Source: Calycina herbarum (Eukaryota; Ascomycota; Leotiomycetes; Helotiales; Pezizellaceae). Taken from it: a stretch of DNA of 64,000 nucleotides. Of this stretch, positions 32,648 to 45,823 are shown one piece after another. A program made the position numbers and the translations under genes. The stretch spans positions 1-64,000 of the forward strand of contig LLEY01000146.1 in NCBI GenBank assembly GCA_001414485.1. The letters run 5' to 3'. How positions within the stretch are numbered: position 1 is the stretch's first letter; every line of letters starts with the position of its first letter. The notes beneath the pieces were generated by a model. It saw nothing but the letters and a program-made list of their open reading frames with translations. It was not told the origin of the DNA and ran no database searches.

Positions 32648-33989
32648 ATCGGTGTAATTCTTTGGGTATGCTCTTGTGTATAGGATTTAGGATTTATATT
32701 CCTATTTCTTACTTATTTAATCGAGATATAATATTTAGTTATAACATAATATCAGTTTCAAAAATGAAAATACAGTGTAGAATTTTCCACTTATTCGCTA
32801 ATTTGATATATAAAATTCTATCTCTTATTAATTAACTAGGCTTTGAGTTTCTTCTTTTCTAAGAGTAGATATTTAAGTTTATAATATTACTTAGTAGTCG
32901 TCTAGATAAAGCTTAGAAGGGAAAAAGAGAGTTTGGGACTGTTAGTTTATTATTGTTTATTGAATAATTTCCAGTTGTACATATACCTAAGACTTCTAAA
33001 TCTACTTTTTACTATGTCATTTCCAACCACTGTTTGTTTTGTTTTTCTTCACATCCAAGAGTAGAGTAACAAATAAAGAAAAGCCCCGTTATCTCAAACC
33101 AAAACAGATTTCTAATTTTCAACCCACATTCCCCCCTCTCAAAATCCAGCAAGTAAACAAACAATCCACAACCCCCACCACTCAGCCCAACCAAACACAG
33201 CCAGCCCTACAATCGCCATCCATCCATCAAAACTCAAAAATCACACCATCCATTCCCCCATCCACCAAGAACAAGCAACAACCACCATTACACACTGACC
33301 TACTATCCATCTAACAACCCCCACAAACACAAGTAAAAACCCCGCCATCATCAACAAGCTTACTCACTCTTTTCAAAAGAAGAAAAAAGATCACCCGAAA
33401 CACCATTTTATGCTTTAGCTTACTCGAAGAGTATATAGTAAGCCATCAATTGACAAGTGAGCCATCGATTGAGCCATCGAGTGAGCCATCGAGTAAGCTA
33501 TCAAGTAAACCATTGTGAGTAAAACCATCAATTAACAAGTAAGCTAGTAAATATTAGGAGCCAACAATAAGTTGCTTGTAAGCTACCACCAGGGTTTGTC
33601 CAGCTTATGGAGTATCCTTCATTAGAGAAATGCTACCCTAACCTCTCACTCCTCTCGTTTGATTATTTTAAACATCTAGGAGCATAACATCACGAATCAA
33701 AGTCACCAAGCAAAAGCAAAGAAGTATCAGGATAATTGTTTCCAAAACAAAAGAAAAATAGTACGATTGATTACAAGCAGTGTCATATCCCCTGAATAAT
33801 AGAGAAAAGGAAAGTCCCGTCGTCATCCACCCAGAGACCTTTACCGACCCCCATATCAATCAAAACTCAAGGAGAGAGAGCGCAAACTAGAATACAGAGA
33901 GTAAAAGAAATATCCGCCCCCAGCGTAATGACAATGTTTCCAATACCCAGTTTGTGTATTCATCACCAATATCTCTCAACTCGTAATAT
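32648..33989. other. AT-rich intergenic region
   Basis: Very AT-rich after the HET gene, then CA-rich at 33080-33320. No coding frame is supported. It contains the 12-bp tandem repeat at 33438-33547. Confidence 0.5.
33438..33547. repeat. Degenerate 12-bp tandem repeat, unit TGAGCCATCGAG
   Basis: About seven to eight units are visible. Several are exact or near exact (TGAGCCATCGAT, TGAGCCATCGAG twice, TAAGCTATCAAG). The outer units are more diverged and contain extra AACAAG bases. Confidence 0.65.
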
Positions 33990-35293
<1,304 letters not shown>

Positions 35294-36037
35294 GATTGCG
35301 ATGGATTTAGATAGAAGGTGGTCCCAACACTGTCAAAGTGTAGATGAGGTTGTTGATGGATGGTGTTGATCAACCCAAGATGTATGATGAAGAGGGTTGT
35401 TGTGATGATGGGAGAGAGGTCGGTTGTCACAGAGAGAGAGCGGAGCTAAGCTCGTGATGACGACCGACCATGGGGTGGCTTGTTGCTGCCTCCACGGCAC
35501 CACGGCAGCTGATTCGCCTACGCCGCAATCGGATCTTGCACAAATAGCTGTGGCTGGTTTCTACCCGGCGTCAAGCCAGGTACGAGTACCTTTTCTTACG
35601 AAACCACTCATGACTAGGATTTTAGCTTTACAGCTCTCTGAATAATCAAGCTCATTAAGAAAGAAAACAGCAGATCAAATACCCAACCCTTATATACTGT
35701 CCTTTGAGACTCTAATTACCTACGTATCCCCCTTGTCTCACCTACTTCCTCGCTAAACGAGTACCTAGGTACGTACCTACAAGAAGATCATAGCAACCTG
35801 AATTCCAATAAGTTTTTCTTGATCGATCGTCCTAGCTTGAGTTTCGTTTCACAGAGCTGAGCGGAAAAAAGAAACACAACAGTGCCAAGAGTTACTCAGT
35901 GTCACGGATTAACCCGGTCAAAAGTGGAAGTACAAAATAAGTAAGGTATATACAATAACCTACCATCGACCAATCACTCATTATACAAGGTCGTACATAT
36001 CATACAGCTCACTGTACAAAGTAATTACACAACATAC
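35294..36037. other. Intergenic, promoter of the protease gene
   Basis: No gene is supported. The first 150 bases upstream of 35293 are rich in GATG/TTG repeats (leader on the minus strand). The rest is AT-rich and includes the 3' flank of the gene ending at 36038. Confidence 0.5.
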
Positions 36038-39005
36038 CTAATTACACTCCCCGTGAAATCTAACATACTCCTCCACCTCCTCCTCACTCGCCCACCCCTC
36101 CCAATCAGGAATTTCCCTGAGGACATTTTTCGCTTCATCCATGTATCTCGTCTCCATAAGAAACATCCGTACCGCAACAAAAAGCTTCCGCATATGTCTC
36201 CTCTCCTTCGAAGATGCAAGGGAGGCAACCCTCAAATACTCATAATTCGCAACAACCCATCTTAGCACCCCCATAATCTCCTCATACTCCCCAGTAATCC
36301 CCATGACACGAACGTATAGATGAAGATCATACCCAGAAATCTGGTGTAAATATCCCGGCGTACCATAAATCGACATCTGAACCTCAACCAATTTTGCAAA
36401 TTCGCCTTTCAGCAAATCGAGCGCACTCAAGACCTCCTCTTGCTCCGGGAGTGTCTGCAACACAGGGAGTGTGTTGAAAGCCGCAGAACAAATGTGTCTG
36501 AATCCTTCGGGATCAAGCTCCAGCCCGCAATCGTGGAAATTCTTGAGAGTCCCCATGAGCGCCCGCCAAGCCAGGATGCAATTCTTAGGATCCCCAGCCA
36601 GGTTACGGGAAATGACTACATCTTTCTTTGCCAGGGCTCGGAAGAGTGCATACCAAGCTGGTCTGAACATGGGAAGCCTTTTCTTCAACAGTGATGCAGC
36701 ATGGGACAACGGTTTGGCAGTAGATGCTTTTGCCTCGTTTCCTAGGGGAGGATAACCCCCGGCTTTCAGCTTTGCGGCGTCTGGTGAAAAGCGACAGAGC
36801 AAATGAACCACAGCGAAAAATGTATCATCGGAAACCTTCTCAGGGTCAAACAGCACAGGACGAGTAGTGGTATCTTTACCGCTCAGCCATAACCATGCAT
36901 CGGATGAAACTCGCTTGCTCTGTCGAAGAATATGTAATCCGTAGGTTATGGAAGAGGCTCGTTGTATGAGGAAATTCAAACATCGTCCGCTGGGGCGGAT
37001 GCCGGAAGAGATCATTTTTTCGTAAAGGGCGAGAACGCTTGGTGGTTCAAGCTGGGATTGATAACTCGGACTGAAGTTATTCTTGGCAACTTCCATAACT
37101 TCTCTTCCGTCGCCGCGTCCCATAGCCTGCTGATGCGAATCTTCTGCGTAAGACTGTCTTTTCCTCTCGGAGTGGAGCTTCACAAACATTTGGAAATACA
37201 TGGCTTGCGTTGGTATCCCACCACGGCTTTGATACTCGACGAATGCACTCCACGCTTCTTGCACATCTCGGGTAGCCTCAATCCTCCTAGCCCAGATTGC
37301 TGGATCCATTTGGTAAGCTGTATCAGAAGTTTGCTGCGCGAGGCGTCCTTCTCTTGGCTTGATTAGACTTCGAGTATGTATCGTTGGGGTGCCGTCCAAC
37401 TCTTGACCACCAACGATTCTTAAAATCGAATCCCATCTCGGAGAAGGAGCATATCCAGAGTTTGCTTTTTGTGCTAGGGCTAACAAAACCCTACTGGAAT
37501 CCTCATGAGGTGTGCTTTGCGCATCCATACCATCTTGCGCTATTCTCCATGGGGGCCAATCACGGGAACGGAGTGCAGTAACTTTCGACTCTCGCGCAGT
37601 TTTCTTTGAAGCTGCCAAAACAGTAGTTATAGCTCGATAGCTGCGCTCATCAAGAATAAGGGGCGGTTGAAACTGGCCGCCAAATTCCAAAAGTCTTCTC
37701 TGTGCATTCCAATTATGTGACATGGACTCGAGGGGATTTATGGATGCAGGTAGTGCAAATCGACGCAAGAAACCATTGTACAGATTACACAGTCTTCGGT
37801 GGCGTTTAGCATCGAGGTTTCTGCAATCGTTGGGCAAGTCGGCTAAAATCGATTCAGAATATGGTATGAGCATGTTGGCAATACTGGGCATTGCGCCAGG
37901 CCAAATTCTTCGAACGTGGTATAAGAGGAGACTTATGAGACGCATAAAAGTCATATCATCGTCCTTCAGTATCTTGCCATGTACTGTGAAAATGCTCTTC
38001 ATCGATGTCCGCACCACAGGATCCATCATATCTTCGGATTTGTCTAGTTGGGGTACTCGGAGTATATGTTCCCAAACATGCAATATAACTTTGCGCAGGC
38101 TCCGAACATCTTGAATATCCCAACGTAATATTCTCATGAGGATCATATGATCCTGCACGGGGGGATTTTCGAGGAAGCGATCCAACATTTCCTTCGCATT
38201 TCTCCCCGACAGTATCCAAATCCAGTGCCCGATATCTTCCTGGGTAATGCCTTGATCACGAAGTACTTTCGGCAACTGGCTGTTGTATGCGGTCGCTGAA
38301 TCATGAGGTCGCTTCTTCCCTTGGGTGATGTGAATTTCCATCCACTGTTAAACACATCAGTATGCCATGGATTGATTCTCTGGTTTCTAGAGAAGAAAAC
38401 ATACCGGAGGTTCTTCAACTTCAGATTCCGGATTTAACCTGCGAAGGACTATTGAGTGTACTGATGAATGATCCAATGTGGGCCAAACATATTCAAAGTA
38501 GTTCCGCCTCAAAATGGGAGACTTTAGATCAAGCCAGTGGGAGAGGGCTCCTGCAGGAGCAATATAAGCGGCCTTTGTTTCCACTCTGGTCTTCGCTGTA
38601 GTTTCTGCCGCCCTCGACTTGTTTCCCACTCTAGTTCCCACTGCTGTTTCTCCTACCCCAGACTTTTCTTCTGGTTCAAGCCAAACATCTTCCGCTGAGG
38701 TTATGTCTGCCCTGGTTTGTTCAATGCCACCTGTTATGGGTCTAGTTTCGTCTGTCGAATTTGGATTTGGAATAGCTAAGCCGCCGTGGAATAATCTTTT
38801 CTGGGTGGTATTGGTGCAAGGCAATTGAGACTGAAGAACGATGTGTTAGTAATAGGAACGCCAGGTGGCTTAGTCTGCGGTCTTGACTTACAAGTGCTGT
38901 ATTGGTATGGGAATATCGATTGAGGTTGGGGTTGCTAGCAGAACGGATGGGTACCCGTGAGAAGACATTGCCCAATCTCGAGACAGAAAAGCGCGATGAT
39001 TGCAT
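36038..39005 (-). CDS. Mitochondrial PPR-like protein, hypothetical
   Basis: Three exons (39005-38892, 38830-38405, 38344-36038) give 948 residues. The N-terminus, MQSSRFSVSRLGNVFSRVPI, is rich in Arg and Ser with no acids and looks like a mitochondrial presequence. A disordered region of roughly 100 residues follows, then a long helical part. ALYEKMISSGIRPSGRCLNF is a good pentatricopeptide-repeat match, and further weak helical-pair repeats are likely, for example SGYDLHLYVRVMGITGEYEE. Fungal PPR proteins act in mitochondrial RNA processing, stability or translation. Which transcript this one serves cannot be told from sequence. Intron frames close cleanly (NTAL-SQLPC and EEPP-WMEIH), so the three-exon model is well supported. 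Confidence 0.75.
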
Positions 39006-39647
39006 TCGTTCATATTGTCATGAGAATTTAGTTTGCTGAGAGGAGGGATTGAAGGGGCCGGTCCATAGTCGTGTTTGGCAGACAGTCAGTCACAATTGCC
39101 GTCTCTTTGGTAGAGATATAGAGTCCAGTGCGTTGGAATCGTCGGGAATGGCTTCAACCTACGGAGGTACAGTAGCTATATTTTTCTAGCTCCAGCCTGA
39201 CACGAAATATGGCTGACTAAGGAAATGTCTTGGCAAGGCTGGAAGCACTGCGCTTGCCAGGGATGGCCAAGACTAGCTCTAAGCTACTTTGGGCTGGCCC
39301 AAAATGAAAGCTGGCTGTTTTTCTCACCAAGCATTCCCTCATTTATTTCTTCTGCCATTTCTTCTCTCCCTCTCTGCCAAAAAAGACTTGGTGAACCCAT
39401 ACACTTCTACCCGGTCTTGCTCCTCATCGGCCCGGCGATCAGCGACTTGTTTGTGCCTCGATTAGTGCCTCATATATCAGGCTCCCAAACCACACCCTGC
39501 ACATTTCTTGTCCCATCTCTGGTCTTGGTCACACTTGGATACTGACCTCAGTCGCGAAACTCACTGCACCCGCGCCAGCACCAACGTCGAAATCAAATAC
39601 GTCGGACTGAGAGCAACCACAGCACCACAGCACCACCAACGCTCGCC
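39006..39647. other. Divergent promoter region
   Basis: This 642-bp region separates two divergent genes (minus-strand start at 39005, plus-strand start at 39648). No coding frame is supported. The CA-rich part from 39540 is the likely leader of the plus-strand gene. Confidence 0.5.
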
Positions 39648-42481
39648 ATGGCCTCTATCAATGGCATTCTCAGTGCACCTGCACCTGCACCTGCATCCGC
39701 AACACCGCAATCGCAACCCGATTCCATCCACGACTCCCTAACTCCAACCTCCAAGCGGAAACGCGCCAACAGCAGCGAAATTCCTGACCCTCTACCTCTA
39801 CAAACAAATGGCACCAGCAAGGCTACCGATCCCACCGCCCCATCCACCACCGCACCCAATGAACAAAACACCACCCACTCCACCATCCGCGACTTAATAG
39901 ACATCCTCAAAGGGTAAGCCGCCGCATTTTGGACAGCCCTTCGTCACACCATGCCTTCCCCTCCATGTTCAGCTCCTGCCATTTTACCTTTCAGAGATGG
40001 CAACTAATCAAAAACTCTAGACTTGATACCGTCCCCTCAATCCTCACACGACCCCTCAATGATCGACCTGCCTCCACGGAGCCACAGGCCAAACGGCAAA
40101 AGGCCGAAGATGGCTCGGAAACCAAAAATACCATCATGACGCGCGCGGCTTCTCAGGTCTATGAGAGTCTCGACGGCGTTCTAGAAGATTTGGATGCCGC
40201 TATATTAGATATGGAAGAGAAAATGCAACTCCCAAACAGCGCCGCCCGAAACCATTACATGCCCGTGGGGTCTGCGCACTCCGAGCTGGGTCTCAAGGTT
40301 TCGGCATTCCAAAAGAAAGCACACGAGCTTGTCAGAAGACACAAGATTTCCATGGAACAGGAGCAGAAGAAGGATAGCGATTTGAATGGCAGCAACGGTA
40401 AAGGCGATAAGCGCACGCAGGTTAGCATGGCCTCCGGCGATAACAAGAGGGTCCTTACCTTGTACGGAAATGCCCCAGGACCAAAGCAGCTCTTTTCCAG
40501 CTTTCAACTCCCCACGAGCGTTGAAGGAGAGGTCAAGCAAATTACACCACTCATCAGAGAAGGCGGACTGCCCACCGGCATCACCACTACACAAATCGTA
40601 CCTATGCCATCCTCGAATTTGGTCGAAACGAAAAAGGCGACCCTTGGTGATGTATTTCCATCTCCGGCAAATATTCTTCCTTTGCAACCACCCAAACGAT
40701 CACCAAACTCGACTACCAAGGATACAGTTGTTGGCTGGTACCAACCGTCTTCGGTCGATCCCCGACAGAAAAGTGCAAGTTATTCCATGGCAAACGTTAG
40801 TTGTGGTCAATGGTTGGATTACAGCAACGCATCTTCGCCAAAGAGTTCTAGGAAACGACATCGTGATAGAGCTTTGAGTCTCGGTGGCTCTAAACTTGTT
40901 GCGCCAGAAACAGACTCGGCTGAGGCAGAAGCGGCAAAACGAGAGGCCTTATTCCGTAGCGCATACTCCAGCTTTGCGCCAACCAAAGACAACACAGCGG
41001 CCATTATGCCAACCGGTATGTTGGAGCGCCTCTGGTGGCAGCAGTCTGGAGAGCGGGCCTATAAAAGAGCTGTTGAAAATGTCACAGAGTTGACTGCGTC
41101 TATGAAGACTGATCCTGAAGCAATGAATATTGTTGACGGCGATGAGGAAATCAAGAAATTCGAAGAAGCCGTTGAGGGCTGGGAAAAGGATGTTGTTGAC
41201 CCAAGTCTTGTCGAGTTGGCCCCAGCCGATGAAAAGTCCATCCAGGAGAAAGATGTGGAGGAGGTACTCGAGGGCATTTCAGAGCTCTTGGAGACTCTCA
41301 ACTCTTATCAAAGAATTCGACACATGTCGTTGAATCCGACTATTCGCGCAGGAGGAGGCCTCCTTTCTGCTCCGGATACCTCCACTCTCGGAAGCCCATC
41401 AAAGCCAAGTGATGCAGAACAAGCAACTTATGAGATGCTCAAAGCACAATTGTCACTGATGATTGCCACACTACCTCCATACGCAGTGGCAAAACTGGAT
41501 GCCGATCGACTATCAGAACTTAGGGTCAGTACAAAGATTGAGGTTCAAGTGGATGATTTTAGAGGTGTGATGGAAGAGGATGAAACTGCCGCAAAGGCAA
41601 GAGCGTTAGCTACAGCAAGTGCCGCAAATGTGGCTCGAGTTCAACAGCCGATTATCCACCGTAGCACCCCCGCGGCAGCTCAAGGATACGGCAACCAATT
41701 CTCTGCCCCACGCCCAGTTCCTGCTGCTTCTCACCAATACTATGGTGGAGCTCAAACACCTTCGCGAGCGCCACCTCCAAATATGCAAAGAACTCCTGCC
41801 ACAGCTCCGGTTCCTTACCAACCAAGGCCCGCCGCCGCAGCTCCTTTCCGACCTCCTCAGCAGGGCTACAATACACCAAATTATGGCCATACCGCACCTC
41901 GACCAGTTCAACAATATACATCTTCGAGCCAACCGCAGCAGTATATGCAGACACCTGCTGCACAATCCTACTTGAGAGCTCCAAGTCATAGTTATCAAGG
42001 TGCACCTCAAACTGCTCCACAAAACGCCATGAATGGGCGAGGATATCCACAATTGGCTTATCCACATCAGACTCAGACCACACAAAATGCTCCAGACTAT
42101 CGCTACAATGCAACCTCCGCCATGGCCAACCGCCAGAATTCTCCTCAAATGCCAATGTATAGTCAAGCCAGCCCAGTCCAAACTCGACAGGCCTACTCTA
42201 CTCCAACACCAGCTGTACCACAAGGAAGCCGCCAATATGTCCAAAATCCCATGATGACTGGAGGTAGTCCCCAAGTCGCACAGCCGTCGTCATACAACTC
42301 ATCTCAATCTACAGGATACAGTACTTTTATGACACAGGAGCAACAAGCCGGTTTGATGGAGAGACAACGCGCGCAATTGGCTCAACAACAACAACAAAAC
42401 GCGAGAGCAGCACAAGCGGCGCTAGGAACTCCTTCACAGCCCCAAGTGAACGGTACGAATGCTGTGATAGCTGGGTTGTGA
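39648..42481 (+). CDS. Large Q/P-rich nuclear-looking protein, hypothetical
   Basis: Two exons (39648-39913, 40021-42481; 107-bp intron) give 908 residues. The N-terminus has a Pro/Ala stretch and a basic nuclear-localisation-like segment (TSKRKRANSS), with AKRQKAEDGSE just after the intron. The middle holds ordered blocks: SQVYESLDGVLEDLDAAILD, TLYGNAPGPKQLFSSFQ, LGDVFPSPANILPLQPPK, GQWLDYSNA, LFRSAYSSFAPTKD, LERLWWQQSGERAY and a long acidic helical region. The last 270 residues are rich in Gln, Pro, Tyr and Ala with QQQQQ runs, resembling an activation or phase-separating domain. The ordered blocks look conserved, as in a chromatin-remodelling or transcription cofactor subunit, but I cannot name the complex. 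The start is a good ATG (GCCATGG). Confidence 0.8.
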
Positions 42482-44130
42482 GTAGGATAGGATTTAGAAG
42501 AGGAAAATTGATTAATTTGGGTTTTCGGAGTCATGGCAGAGAATTGATATTTTCATTCTTCCCTTACCCGATCATGGAGATGATTCTTAGGTCGCTATAT
42601 AGGCGAGCTTCTGTGGTATGGAATTGGGGGTGGCTAATCATGCATTTGGAGTTTGGGGTTTGATAACCTCCTTTTTTCTCTTTTGTTTTTGCTTTTTGCG
42701 CAGAGCTCTTTTGTCTGGATGTATATCAAAAATGTATGCGTATACCTAGAGCGTGGTAGTCAATGGGGAAAACCAAGGCCTCTCTTTGATGGAGGAGGGA
42801 AGAAGTGGGAGGAAGGGTGAGAGGTCTGGGCTGGTGGGGCCCTTGTAATGCATGCATTGAGAGAGGCGTAAATAGGATTCGTCTTTTTTTTTGTGTTTTC
42901 TTAATTAAAAGACTTCTTCTTTTTGACTTGACTTGATGACTCGTTGCTCTCCTTTTTTTGAGTAAGTTGAATTGTATTATGGGATGTGAAACGGGTTAAG
43001 GAAATAGCATTTTCTGAGACCGTCAAACCCAAGTAATTCTGTAGGCATTTTGTGAATATCACTGAAATGGGTGCTATTTACCGGTAACCCGAGGATAGAA
43101 AAAATGAGGTGGAAAGAGGTGCTGTTGGTAGGGAATCTGCGAATAACCTTGAGGAGATCTGGATGTTGGTTTTTCAAAGGAATTTTAGTTAATAGTACTA
43201 AAATGGAAATCTTGTTAAGAAGGGCTCTGCACGGAAAAAGCGTCCGTTTTTCCTCTCGGGACACTTTATACCGAAAGGTATGTTCTAAACTCCACACCAC
43301 TGGAGAAAAATTTGTAAAAAATGTAGACGGAGTCAGAATAGACTTATTCACAATTGTACCAAGTCTTGAATATCTTAAATGCGTTGTTGTTGTGTAGCCT
43401 TTCAATGTCGCGGAAGAGAAAGATTGATTGAGAATCGAACGGGTTTTTCCGTCCTGTAGAGGAAGGGACGGCTATTTGTAGGTAACCTAACACCCTATGG
43501 GTACCCTCAATAATAAGAATTGTATTTAGAGGGCTTGATTACATTACATGGAGGTAATTGTTTCGTATTCTTCTCGCTCACTAGCTTGTTAACTCCAGAG
43601 CACAAGTCGTCATCTATCGTATCCTTAAGAGTCACTTATTGAATCTTACCATAGAGGATACTTGAGATGACTTAAAGAACCGCACGGATGGGAGTAGATT
43701 GTTTAGAACTCGTTCGTCCTTGGTTATTTGAAACGTTTTGGGACTAAGGAGGAGCTTGCTTCTGGTGTACGATGAGTATGATGGCCTTCTTGCTTGGCTT
43801 TGAAGTGTTTTGGGGGACGGGATGTGAGTTTTTATCTAGTGGAATTTTTGGATTTCGATTGTATTATCGATGAATGAGGGAGTGGGAGGAAAGAATAAGT
43901 CACCACTTATTCATTTCACCAGATAAGTGAGGGAGTGAACGAGTGAAGTGTAAAGGTACAAAGGGTATAAAGTAAGAATTAGACCGTTGGGATGAAGGAG
44001 TTGAATCTAAAGAAATGAAGGGGTAATAATTTGATGTATTAATGTTCTTCTCCAAGCTGTAAGTAGGTAGTCCTCAACCGCCCTTCAAAATAGCCAATGG
44101 CATCTAACAGACCAACCAACCACACTTCCA
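42482..44130. other. Intergenic, no gene supported
   Basis: 3' flank of the gene ending at 42481, then AT-rich spacer. Overlapping frames at 42977-43405 (minus) and 43071-43397 (plus) have no motif and are not accepted. Confidence 0.45.
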
Positions 44131-44395
44131 GAAATCATGAAGTCGTGTATCAAGCCAGTCTTACCAAATGCCTATCCATATGAAACCAACCAAGAGAGAA
44201 AAAAATCGAGATATCGTGAAGCCGTGCCAACCATATTAGTCCAACCAACCAAGAAAATCGAAAAATTGTGTATCGTGCCAGTCTTACCGAGCATCCAAAA
44301 CGCCCATCCATATTGAAAATATCAACCAACCACGCTGCCGAGATCAAACGGGAGATTTAAGAAATCGTGTATCGTACCACTCCCACCAACCTACC
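44131..44395. repeat. Four degenerate direct repeats (unit about 60-75 bp)
   Basis: Units start at about 44131, 44204, 44256 and 44341. Each has ATCGTGTATCGTGCCA-like sequence, and the first three end in CCAACCAACCA (the fourth CCAACCTACC). Units one and three also share CCAGTCTTACC and CCATCCATAT. The spacing is irregular and the units are clearly diverged. They lie just beyond the 3' end of the minus-strand gene at 44501. Confidence 0.6.
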
Positions 44396-44500
44396 TGTCT
44401 TTCAATACACTCAATTCCTAACTCCACTCCGTCCCCAATCCAAACCCCTAGAACTGCCTGCGACCCGCCACCAAGTAATCCTCTCCGTAGGATTACTACC

Positions 44501-45112
44501 TCACTTTCCCAAACAGCCATCCCGCCAAATCGTCATATTACCGTAATCCTCCGTTCCTCTCGCTGGTCCTCCGTGAGAGGGAGGTGGATGACCACAGTAG
44601 ACGTGTGCACTCTCAGTTAGTAAGGGATTTTGGCCGGTGTTCTTTTCGGAGGTGGAAGGGGGGGAGGGTCCGAAATCACAGGTTATATGTGGGTCGTCTT
44701 TTTGGTAGATTGGTGTTGGTTTTCCGCCGGCAAGGGAGGTGCGGAGACGGGTTCCGGAACGAGTGGTTGAGTGGAGGGTTGATCTGTTTTGTTATTATAT
44801 TCATTGAGGAAGATGAGTTGGGGTCCGAGTTTTTATGAGAAGGATGAGTGAAGCGTACCGGATGACAACAAATGCATGGCCGTGTTCTCGAGCTGCTTGG
44901 GCGCAGACTCGTTCAACAAATGTTTTGTAGTTTGGGATCGTGACTTTCCAACGGATGAACACTTTGTATTGTTGTGGGGTGTTGGGGTTCAGGTAGACGT
45001 AACCTTCCTCCCATGATTGTTTACTGTTGGCGTCTGATCTTGCGAAGGGAGGTTTTGGGGGAAGGGCCTGGAAGGACTCGTCGGCGTGGAAGAGCTTGAT
45101 GTTTGGGGACAT
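44501..45112 (-). CDS. Small two-exon hypothetical protein
   Basis: Two exons (45112-44859, 44783-44501; 75-bp intron with GTACGC donor, ATAATAAC branch-like site and ACAG acceptor) give 178 residues. The second exon contains no usable start codon of its own and is recognised only by splicing frame. The protein starts MSPNIKLFHADESFQALPPK. A compact central part includes SWEEGYVYLNPNTPQQYKVF and PNYKTFVERVCAQAAREHGH. After the junction FVVIR-STLHS it continues with LRTSLAGGKPTPIYQKDDPH, and ends with a Gly/Pro-rich tail finishing MTIWRDGCLGK. There is no signal peptide or membrane span and no family that I recognise. Aromatic and charged residues are well distributed, as in a folded soluble protein. 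Confidence 0.65.
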
Positions 45113-45823
45113 TGTGTTAGTGATAGACGAGTTAGTTTCTTAAAGTAGACTGAGGATAGTTTGGTTCGGTGGAGTAAGTTGATCTTTGGGATCTTTCCGA
45201 GTTGAGATTAGGGTAGAGAGCTGGGATGCAAAATCCTGTGGGGAGGAAAGGGGATGAGAAGGAGAACAAGATAGGCTGCTAAATAGAGATCAGAGAGCGG
45301 GGAAATAGCATTGCTATGAATGGTTTATAGAGGCTATGTTTTCGTCTAAATATCTTCGTCGCCATGGGATACGGATTGATGATACACTTATGTCTATGTA
45401 TAATTATTGTAATATCGACAGCTGAATAGAATTCGACTCGCTAATTCGCTGACTCACTGAAGCCCTTCATTATTATAAAGACTTCTCAAGAACTTCGAGT
45501 CACTAGACTTGAATTACTTATCAGAATAATTAAACGACTGTCATAATAACTGAATGTTTTGTATAAAGTGAAGTTTGAGAAAGGGGATTGGTACATGATG
45601 GTTGGCTGAGCAAACTCGCTTGAGTAGGCACGAGGGAAGAAGCACAAAATGTGGGAAGGCGCAGACTTGAGCAAACAAATTTCGCCAAGGTGAATGAATG
45701 ACCGCGACCATGAATCTTTGAATCATTCCCGTCATACAACGGCCAACTTTATTTCTTCTCCGTGGTCACAACCTTTGACCTTTTGATCCCATCCACAAAA
45801 AAAAAGTATTTTAGCAGTTGAAG
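45113..45823. other. Divergent promoter region
   Basis: No coding frame is supported between the minus-strand gene starting at 45112 and the kinase starting at 45824. It presumably holds both promoters. Confidence 0.5.

Noticed and set aside
41606..42274. 222-codon minus-strand frame
   Set aside because: It is the complement of the Q/P/A-rich tail of the gene at 39648. The Trp- and Cys-rich translation is an artefact of that composition.
42977..43405. 142-codon minus frame overlapping a 108-codon plus frame
   Set aside because: Both strands are open, neither product has a motif, and neither has a convincing start context. A decayed gene cannot be excluded but is not supported.
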